This document shows, piece by piece, positions 5,407 to 10,516 of a stretch of DNA of 10,516 bases. The stretch is taken from positions 1 to 10,516 of the forward strand of contig JAEZFH010000493.1 in assembly GCA_023437885.1 (NCBI GenBank), given 5' to 3'. Position numbers and translations under genes: made by a program. The notes below the pieces were generated by a model. It had not been told where the DNA came from. It made no database searches and saw nothing but the letters and a program-made list of their open reading frames with translations. This stretch comes from Bacillota bacterium. GTDB lineage: Bacteria; Bacillota; Clostridia; Lachnospirales; Lachnospiraceae. Position 1 is the stretch's first letter. The number at the start of each line of letters is the position of its first letter.

Positions 5407-7193
5407 ATGCCATCAAGGAAGACGAATATTTAAAAAGTGTCAGTAAGAAGGTTACCCTGCTTCGGCTGTTCCGCTATATGCTCGCCTATAAGGGTCCGAT
5501 TACCATAGTCATAATGATTATGCTGACCACCGTATCCATATCGATTGTCAATCCGTTAATTATTGACCGGGCCATTGACGTCCATATCGCTAATAAGGAT
5601 TTCCGGGGTTTATTCCGGCTCTGCCTGTTTGCCCTGGGATTGAATACGGCTTTTGTAGTATTGGTAAAGCTTCGAATGTTTCTCATGGCGAAGATCTCCA
5701 ACAATGTACTGCTCACCATACGTCAGGAGCTTTATACCCACATCCAGAAGCTGAGCTTCAGCTTCTTTGACAGCCGCCCAACAGGTAAGATTCTTGCGAG
5801 AATTATCGGAGATGTCAACTCTCTGAAGGATGTGCTGTCCAACAGTGTTACCACCTTAATCCCTGACTTTATTACCATTACTGCCGTAGTTATCATCATG
5901 GTAGCAATTAACTGGAAACTTGCCGTTGCCTCCCTGATCTCACTGCCCCTTATGGCCTTCGGGTTATGGTATATCCAGACCCGCTCCCATAAGAGATGGC
6001 AGCTCCACCGCAAAAAAAGCTCCAACCTAAATGCCTTCGTCCATGAGGATCTCTCGGGAATGCGGATCATCCAGAGCTTTACTGCGGAGGATGAAACAGA
6101 AGAGACCTTTGATGAGCTGCTGAAGGAGCATCGGGATTCCTTCGTTAGTGCGATCGTATTAAACGATGCCTTTGGCTCCGTTATTGACTTTAGCTGGGGC
6201 CTTGGTACCATCGCGATGTACTTTGTTGCGGTGAAGCTGCTTCGCATTGATGGAGGGAGTGTTGGTACCTTAATCGCCTTTTCCATGTATATCAACATGT
6301 TCTGGCGTCCCATCATGAACCTGAGTAATTTCTATAACCAGCTGATTACCAATGTGAGCGGAGCAGAGCGTATCTTTGATATTCTGGATACCAAGCCGGA
6401 AATTGCGGATTCCCAGAATGTAGCAGAGCTTCCCGAGATCCGGGGAGAGGTAACCTTTGATCATGTATCCTTTGCATACGATGCTGATACCAAGGTCTTA
6501 AATGATGTAAGCTTCCGTATCAAGCCCGGCGAGACCATCGCTCTTGTAGGTCCCACCGGAGCCGGTAAGACTACCATTGTCAACCTGATCAGCCGTTTCT
6601 ATGATGTCCAGCGGGGCAATATCCATATTGACGGCTACAGTGTCAAGGATGTATCCATTGAGAGCTTAAGAAGGCAGATGGGCATCATGACTCAGGATAA
6701 TTTCCTGTTCTCCGGTACCGTGGCCGATAATATACGCTACGGCAAGCTGGATGCCACCGACGAGGAGGTTATTGCTGCTGCCAAAGCGGTGAATGCCCAT
6801 GACTTCATCATGAAGCTGGAGAAGGGATATGAAACGGAATTGAAGGAACGGGGTGCCGGTTTATCCATCGGCCAGAGGCAGCTGCTCGCCTTCGCCAGAA
6901 CCATGGTATCCATGCCCAAGATTCTCATTCTGGATGAGGCTACCTCAAGCATCGATACTCATACCGAATTACTGGTACAACAGGGTATTGAAGCCTTATT
7001 GAAGGGAAGAACCTCCTTTGTTATCGCTCACCGGCTGTCCACCATCCGCAAAGCAGACCGTATCTTCGTTATTGATGACGGATGCATTCAGGAGGAAGGC
7101 AGCTCCGAGGAATTATTAGCAAAGAAAGGGCTGTATTATAATTTGTATATGGCTCAGTTCAAGAACCTGTCTCCGGACCTCTGCCTTAACTAG
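5397..7193 (+). CDS. Heterodimeric ABC exporter, catalytic half-transporter (BmrD/LmrD-like)
   Basis: This 598-residue partner half-transporter has its membrane domain at about 22-325 and ATPase domain at about 350-590. Motifs: Walker A GPTGAGKTT (385-393), Q-loop Gln433, signature LSIGQ (489-493), Walker B ILILDE with catalytic Glu514, H-loop His545. The signature departs from LSGGQ. The pair therefore has one canonical ATP site (this Walker A/B with LSGGQ from the partner) and one degenerate site (partner Walker A/B with LSIGQ), the known asymmetry of BmrCD, LmrCD and TM287/288. Start ATG 5397 lies inside the end of the upstream gene and has AGGAAGG seven nucleotides upstream. A TAG at 7191-7193 ends the gene 60 nt before a strong terminator. 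It lacks the long N-terminal extension that makes B. subtilis BmrD about 670 residues. Confidence 0.93.
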   Translation: MSINAIKEDEYLKSVSKKVTLLRLFRYMLAYKGPITIVIMIMLTTVSISIVNPLIIDRAIDVHIANKDFRGLFRLCLFALGLNTAFVVLVKLRMFLMAKISNNVLLTIRQELYTHIQKLSFSFFDSRPTGKILARIIGDVNSLKDVLSNSVTTLIPDFITITAVVIIMVAINWKLAVASLISLPLMAFGLWYIQTRSHKRWQLHRKKSSNLNAFVHEDLSGMRIIQSFTAEDETEETFDELLKEHRDSFVSAIVLNDAFGSVIDFSWGLGTIAMYFVAVKLLRIDGGSVGTLIAFSMYINMFWRPIMNLSNFYNQLITNVSGAERIFDILDTKPEIADSQNVAELPEIRGEVTFDHVSFAYDADTKVLNDVSFRIKPGETIALVGPTGAGKTTIVNLISRFYDVQRGNIHIDGYSVKDVSIESLRRQMGIMTQDNFLFSGTVADNIRYGKLDATDEEVIAAAKAVNAHDFIMKLEKGYETELKERGAGLSIGQRQLLAFARTMVSMPKILILDEATSSIDTHTELLVQQGIEALLKGRTSFVIAHRLSTIRKADRIFVIDDGCIQEEGSSEELLAKKGLYYNLYMAQFKNLSPDLCLN

Positions 7194-7253
7194 AAGGATG
7201 AAGTACGGATATAATATATATTTTCTTTGTTAGATCTTTTCATTAAAAATGAT

Positions 7254-7313
7254 AAAAGCGTATCCCAAATACTACTTTCGATTCAACTTTTAGTATTTGG
7301 GATACACTTTTTT
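7254..7313. terminator. Strong terminator ending the ABC exporter operon
   Basis: GTATCCCAAATACT (7260-7273) pairs perfectly with AGTATTTGGGATAC (7292-7305). After one C-A mismatch the stem extends by AAAAG with CTTTT. The loop is 18 nt, and six T residues (7308-7313) follow on the plus strand. On the minus strand the hairpin is followed by CTTTTATCATTTTT, so it may also stop the opposing LytTR/DUF3021 transcript. A separate small hairpin, AAGGAC-GTT-GTCCTT at 7336-7350, has no T-run and is not called a terminator. Confidence 0.9.
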
Positions 7314-7394
7314 ATTTCTTAATTTTTCTTTTGATAAGGACGTTGTCCTTGTAAAAACAGCTGATTAAGCATTCTATTGAAAAACCTGGTTTTA

Positions 7395-7475
7395 CTATTC
7401 TTCTACCACCCTACCGATATTCCTGAGCTCACTCAATTCTCCCGTATTCGCCTTCATGACGGTGCTCTGTGCCAT
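7395..7475 (-). pseudogene. Stub resembling the start of a TfoX C-terminal-type (HhH-like) small protein
   Basis: Just after the DUF3021 stop codon, an ATG at 7475 opens a 26-residue frame ending at TAG 7395-7397. It contains GELSELRNIGRVVEE, which resembles the opening of TfoX/Sxy C-terminal-type domains (roughly GEL..L.NIG...E..L), a helix-hairpin-helix-like fold found in small clostridial proteins. Real members continue for some 60 more residues. Here the frame stops right after VVEE, and the following sequence does not resume the pattern in any frame I checked. A weak purine-rich stretch (AGAGAAG) precedes the ATG. The best reading is a decayed or truncated third gene of the LytTR/DUF3021 unit. 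It could instead be an unrelated short ORF. Similarity is from memory, with no alignment run. Confidence 0.4.
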
Positions 7476-7483
7476 CTGCTTCT

Positions 7484-7918
7484 CTAATCCTCGTCCTCTT
7501 CGGGATAAACTTTTCGAAGCTTCTGGTTCATATCCTCCGCTATTTTCTTCTCATTGTTAAACATCGCAGTAGTAACACTGAAGTAAACCCCTGCAATCAG
7601 TAATAACATGGTTATGAATTGAGATATACGTCCGGCGTCTATCCATCCCCATAGAAGAGCACAACCCAATGCCGTGACATTGATGTATGCATAATGTATG
7701 ATAACGCGCAGCTTCATCTGCATTTTACTTATCTCTCGTCTGGAATGAAAAATTGCGGTTCCGCCGGACGAGATCGCGGACATAACAATGACCTGCCAGA
7801 TCACCTCGACAGTAAAATACAGCTTCGGCAGAAAGATTGTCATAAAGATCGCCGTACATATGGTACTCCCTGCTAAAACAAGGAAAAAGGAATGGATTAT
7901 CTTCCTTAATGCATTCAT
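7484..7918 (-). CDS. DUF3021-type four-helix membrane protein
   Basis: This is a 144-residue integral membrane protein with four hydrophobic segments at about 9-29, 36-54, 72-92 and 97-117 and a charged cytoplasmic-looking tail (EEKKIAEDMNQKLRK-like, ending EEDED). Size, topology and position directly after a LytTR gene match the DUF3021 family. In LytTR regulatory systems such as those of streptococci (HdrRM, BrsRM), a small membrane protein encoded next to the regulator holds it inactive; by analogy this protein may restrain its neighbour. The start ATG at 7918 has GGAGGG seven nucleotides upstream, and the gap from the LytTR stop is 12 nt, so the two are one operon. The family call is confident from context; the inhibitory role is inference. 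Confidence 0.85.
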   Translation of the reverse strand: MNALRKIIHSFFLVLAGSTICTAIFMTIFLPKLYFTVEVIWQVIVMSAISSGGTAIFHSRREISKMQMKLRVIIHYAYINVTALGCALLWGWIDAGRISQFITMLLLIAGVYFSVTTAMFNNEKKIAEDMNQKLRKVYPEEDED

Positions 7919-7930
7919 ATCTGTTCCCTC

Positions 7931-8368
7931 CTACATTCCCAGCTTCTTCTTCAGCTCCGGCACATATTGCCTGGATATCATGACTGTCTCACCGTTAAAA
8001 AGCTGGGCTTCAAAGCGTCCGGAATAAGCCGGACCGATGCTTTTGATCTTAGACGCATTCAGAATAACTGATTTGGACGCACGGAAAAAGTCTGTATTTC
8101 GAAACTCTTCCTCAAGCTCGTATAATTTCAGCTTCGTCTCATATACATTCTGCTTACAATAAAGAAATACCTTATTATCCACGCCTTCAAAGTAGTATAT
8201 AATTGCCGGGTCAATCATTGTGATATTTCCGTCCTTCATCCCGGCCAGCTTTTTCTGCCCCCGCCGAAGCTCTCCAACCAGCTTCAGGATCGATTCATTC
8301 CATTCCTTGCATCGAATGATGATCTGATCCTCTTCCTCCGGACCGCATTCCTCAATAATAATCTTCAT
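7931..8368 (-). CDS. LytTR-domain DNA-binding regulator
   Basis: This 145-residue protein has a short N-terminal part (MKIIIEECGPEEEDQIIIRC) and a LytTR DNA-binding domain at about residues 52-143, recognised by DPAIIYYFEGVDNKVFLYC, the FFRASKSVILNASKIKSI segment and the ending ISRQYVPELKKKLG. It has no receiver domain, so it is not a classical response regulator; stand-alone LytTR proteins of this size typically pair with a DUF3021 membrane protein, as here. I placed the start at ATG 8368 because the resulting MKIIIEE opening is typical of the family and GGGGA lies five nucleotides upstream. A longer frame from ATG 8401 has no ribosome binding site. It follows the ABC-2 permease by 122 nt on the same strand and probably controls that transporter, its own unit, or both. 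No clear LytTR direct-repeat site was found. Confidence 0.88.
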   Translation of the reverse strand: MKIIIEECGPEEEDQIIIRCKEWNESILKLVGELRRGQKKLAGMKDGNITMIDPAIIYYFEGVDNKVFLYCKQNVYETKLKLYELEEEFRNTDFFRASKSVILNASKIKSIGPAYSGRFEAQLFNGETVMISRQYVPELKKKLGM

Positions 8369-8408
8369 AGAAATCCCCATTTCGCCGTAATCCTGTGGCA
8401 TCTAGCCC

Positions 8409-8485
8409 GGAAGAAAGTCAAAATGGGTTCCCGCCGAAATCCATTCCGGGTTTCTTCCCAAGGATGATGGCTTTTCATCATCCTT
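8409..8485. other. Structured gap between permease and LytTR genes (two inverted repeats)
   Basis: The 122-nt gap holds two inverted repeats. GGAAGAAA (8409-8416) pairs with TTTCTTCC (8451-8458), with an inner AATGG/CCATT helix (8422-8426 with 8441-8445) across a symmetric 5-by-5 internal loop. Next to it, AAGGATGATG (8460-8469) and CATCATCCTT (8476-8485) form a perfect 10-bp stem with loop GCTTTT. Neither is followed by T residues on the minus strand, so neither looks like an intrinsic terminator for the permease transcript. They may stabilise or process the mRNA, or hold a regulator site. No convincing promoter for the LytTR gene was found in the gap. Confidence 0.55.
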
Positions 8486-8490
8486 TTCCC

Positions 8491-9402
8491 TTATCTGCTC
8501 ATCACATTTCTCTTACTCTGCAATGCACCTGCAATACCTATGAAAATTATACCACTAATCAGGAGAAATGCTATCTGAAAAGTTGTGGATATTACCTTGC
8601 CGTCCGAAACAACGGTAATCCCCATATACTCCTTATACCCGGTAATTAATTCCTCCGGGCACCCCGCAAAGGTCTTTGCCAGAATTTCACCGGTAAACGC
8701 TTTTCTCATGAAGGAACTGCCATGAAGCAGCGGAAAGCATTTTAGGATATTTTGCACCTTTTCCGGAAGCATTCCCATGGGGAGATAGATCCCTGCCAGG
8801 AAGCCCACCAGTGTTCCGATGATGGTGCTTAGCCCCCCGAAAGCACTTTGACTGTGAACAAAATTAGCAATCAGGAAAACCATACTCGCCGAAGTAAATA
8901 CATTGAGTACAATATAGATAAAGATCTCTCCCAGGACCGCCGCAGGTAGGAGGCTTCCTCCTGTAGTCACGACATACGCTTCCCCAATGACTACTGTGAG
9001 AGTACACATGATAATTCCCATAATAATCGCAGCAAGGACATAGCTGAAGACAAATACTCCTCTTTTTACCGGAGTCACATAGAAACTGGAGAGCTTTCTG
9101 TGCACTTCATCCTCCACCATAATTCCCACCATGGATAAGGTTATGGTAATGGAGTTAACCACCACGATTCCCGCCAGAGTCCAAAGCATTACTAATTGCT
9201 CCGCATTGGCCCGGTCTGCGGCTGTATTCCGTCCTTCTCCGAATTCCTGCAATAAATCGATAACACCGTCCGCATTCATTTTTCCGAGGAATACTACCAT
9301 GAGACCTATAATAATCAGCATGGAAAGCAGGGAGAAGAATATATTGGAACGGTCCCTGGAATAAACCAGGATATTACGCTTTATTAATCTGAATAATAAC
9401 AT
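8491..9402 (-). CDS. ABC-2 type transporter permease (DrrB-like)
   Basis: This 303-residue membrane protein has six hydrophobic segments at about 21-41, 71-95, 117-140, 155-180, 187-207 and 274-294. The cytoplasmic stretch EDEVHRKLSSFYVTPVKR (97-114) after the second helix is the usual ABC-2 coupling region that meets the ATPase, and GIYLPMGMLPEKVQ (204-217) after the fifth helix matches the family. The large extracytoplasmic loop (about 208-273) contains FPLLHGSSFMRKAF. With the preceding ATPase it forms an exporter or polymer/peptide translocator of the DrrAB type. The substrate cannot be read from sequence; neighbouring LytTR genes make a peptide or antibiotic plausible. The start ATG 9402 has AAGGAGG nine nucleotides upstream, overlapping the ATPase stop codon, and the genes are 14 nt apart. 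Confidence 0.92.
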   Translation of the reverse strand: MLLFRLIKRNILVYSRDRSNIFFSLLSMLIIIGLMVVFLGKMNADGVIDLLQEFGEGRNTAADRANAEQLVMLWTLAGIVVVNSITITLSMVGIMVEDEVHRKLSSFYVTPVKRGVFVFSYVLAAIIMGIIMCTLTVVIGEAYVVTTGGSLLPAAVLGEIFIYIVLNVFTSASMVFLIANFVHSQSAFGGLSTIIGTLVGFLAGIYLPMGMLPEKVQNILKCFPLLHGSSFMRKAFTGEILAKTFAGCPEELITGYKEYMGITVVSDGKVISTTFQIAFLLISGIIFIGIAGALQSKRNVMSR

Positions 9403-9416
9403 ATTTTCCTGCCTCC

Positions 9417-10325
9417 TTATAAGCTTTTCCCTGTTATAGTTAAGAATACGTCATCCATTGTGCCCTGAACTAATTCAAAGGACTTCAGGCTGTCCTTGAC
9501 CCGATTAAGAAGCTCCAGGCCCGACATGGAATCCGCTATCGTAACCCGGATGTAATTGCTTCTGTGCTGGAAGGAATAACCTTCCTCCCTCAGCCGCTTC
9601 ATAAGCTCATCTTCATCCTCCGGCACCAGCTTCAGGATATCCTGGGCATACTGCTGCTTTAATTCGGAAGGTGTTCCGTCCGCAACCAGCTTCCCTGCCT
9701 CCATGATGGAGATATAATGTGCCTTCGCCGCCTCCTCCATGTAGTGGGTCGTAAGAAACACCGTCATACTGTCTTCCCTTCTCAGCCGTTCAATGCACTC
9801 CCAGACATTCTGCCTGGTCTGAGGGTCCAATCCGGTGGTCGGCTCATCTAAAAATAATATCTCCGGGCGGTTCATCAAAGCCTTCGCAATCTCACAGCGC
9901 CTTTTCTGTCCGCCGGATAGATTCCGGTACTGCCTGCCTAGCAGTCCACCAATATCCAGGATACCGCAGACATAATCCAGATTCCTGCGGATAACATCGC
10001 TTCCAGGATCATATAAAGATGCCCTGATGATCAGGTTTTCTTTAACCGTAAGTCTGTCATCCAAGGTATTCTCCTGAAAGACAACTCCTATTTTGCTGCG
10101 GATCTTTCTATCCTCTTTCCCAAGCCGGCAGCCGCAAAGAGTAACTTCTCCCTCCTCCGGCCTCAATAAGGTACACAGCATATTAATTGTCGTGGATTTT
10201 CCTGCTCCATTCACACCCAGAAAACCATACAGCTGCCCCTTCTTTACCTGGAAGCTGATATCATCCACTGCTTTTACTTCTTTAAAATACTTTTTCAGAT
10301 TTTTTACCTGAATTATATCATCCAT
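9417..10325 (-). CDS. ABC-2 transporter ATP-binding protein (DrrA-like)
   Basis: This is a 302-residue ATPase with a complete nucleotide-binding domain: Walker A GVNGAGKST (37-45), Q-loop Gln84, signature LSGGQ (136-140), Walker B ILFLDE with Glu161 (156-161), D-loop GLD, H-loop His194. The C-terminal part (about 225-302) ends in TMDDVFLTITG, the accessory segment typical of DrrA-type exporters. All catalytic residues are intact. It powers the permease encoded 14 nt downstream on the same strand. The start ATG 10325 is preceded by AAAGGTG about nine nucleotides away, a moderate ribosome site; the opening MDDIIQVKNLKKYF is typical for the family. It is the first visible gene of the four-gene minus-strand unit. 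Confidence 0.94.
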   Translation of the reverse strand: MDDIIQVKNLKKYFKEVKAVDDISFQVKKGQLYGFLGVNGAGKSTTINMLCTLLRPEEGEVTLCGCRLGKEDRKIRSKIGVVFQENTLDDRLTVKENLIIRASLYDPGSDVIRRNLDYVCGILDIGGLLGRQYRNLSGGQKRRCEIAKALMNRPEILFLDEPTTGLDPQTRQNVWECIERLRREDSMTVFLTTHYMEEAAKAHYISIMEAGKLVADGTPSELKQQYAQDILKLVPEDEDELMKRLREEGYSFQHRSNYIRVTIADSMSGLELLNRVKDSLKSFELVQGTMDDVFLTITGKSL

Positions 10326-10477
10326 ACACTCTCACACCTTTCCGTCTATGCTCTGAAACAGATGAAATACCAGCCGCCATTCTCCGGAATACACTATCCG
10401 AGCTTGTATCCGGGACTGATTTCCGATTAAGGGCTGACCAAACGCTGTGCATCTCAAGCATCAGAACATCTGTAATG
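10326..10477 (-). other. 5' leader of the ABC-2/LytTR unit
   Basis: If transcription starts near 10471, the leader is about 145 nt. It contains one imperfect stem, CCGG-A-ATAC (10384-10392) with GTATCCGG (10406-10413), eight pairs with one bulged base and a 13-nt loop. No T-run follows on the minus strand, so it is not a terminator. No riboswitch family was recognised. Confidence 0.3.
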
Positions 10478-10506
10478 AGTTTATTGCATAAGATATTTTA
10501 TTGCAA
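10478..10506 (-). promoter_or_regulatory. Candidate promoter of the ABC-2/LytTR unit
   Basis: On the minus strand TTGCAA (10506-10501) and TAAACT (10483-10478) are separated by 17 nt and match the -35 and -10 consensus at four of six positions each. The same region carries two direct copies of TTTATTGCA (10480-10488 and 10497-10505) spaced 17 nt apart, which could be paired sites for a regulator overlapping the promoter. Support is moderate at best because the upstream flank is outside the window. Confidence 0.35.
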
Positions 10507-10516
10507 TATCTATATG

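Noticed and set aside
7336..7350. AAGGAC-GTT-GTCCTT hairpin as a terminator of the minus-strand unit
   Set aside because: No T-run follows on either strand; the much stronger hairpin at 7254-7313 serves better.
8369..8401. Eleven-residue longer start for the LytTR protein
   Set aside because: No ribosome site precedes ATG 8401, and family members normally begin at the MKIIIEE position.
10318..10461. 47-codon minus-strand frame in the ABC-2 leader that ends 8 nt inside the ATPase gene
   Set aside because: The overlap with the ATPase start is suggestive of coupling, but the ATG has no ribosome binding site and the peptide shows no recognisable feature. Comparison of relatives could revive it.

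Overview
The window looks like chromosomal DNA from a low-to-moderate GC Bacillota, most probably a Lachnospiraceae-type clostridium. The evidence is strong Shine-Dalgarno sites before most genes, SigA-type promoters, hairpin-plus-T terminators, a YwaC/RelP-like small alarmone synthetase, and a LytTR/DUF3021 pair. The species cannot be named from sequence alone. No tRNA, rRNA, IS element, CRISPR array or prophage gene was seen.

Layout. (1) Positions 1-1320, plus strand: the 3' end of an unrecognised gene, then a three-S1-domain RNA-binding protein, closed by a bidirectional terminator at 1335-1398. (2) Positions 1411-2833, minus strand: a two-gene unit. A RelA/SpoT-domain small alarmone synthetase comes first, followed 16 nt later by a coiled-coil protein with one C-terminal membrane segment. 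Its likely extended -10 promoter abuts an 18-bp perfect palindrome. (3) Positions 3093-7313, plus strand: a consensus promoter, a 35-codon leader ORF, an intrinsic terminator, a decaying array of 17-nt palindromic repeats, a hairpin beside the ribosome binding site, then two overlapping genes for an asymmetric heterodimeric ABC exporter of the BmrCD/LmrCD type, closed by a strong terminator. (4) Positions 7395-10506, minus strand: an ABC-2 (DrrAB-like) ATPase and permease, a LytTR regulator, a DUF3021 membrane protein, and a small stub resembling the start of a TfoX C-terminal-type domain.

The most notable region is the 508-nt leader of the ABC exporter. The last codons of the leader ORF (3233-3250) can pair over about 15 bp with the left arm and loop of the terminator downstream (3343-3358), so an antiterminator and a terminator are mutually exclusive. 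This is the architecture expected for ribosome-mediated attenuation of a drug exporter, as described for bmrB-bmrCD in Bacillus subtilis. The added 17-nt array, whose arm sequences recur in a hairpin next to the exporter start codon, is not part of any scheme I know.

Functionally the window combines stress signalling (the alarmone synthetase) with two separate export systems, each with its own apparent control: a translation-sensing leader for one and a LytTR/membrane-inhibitor pair for the other.
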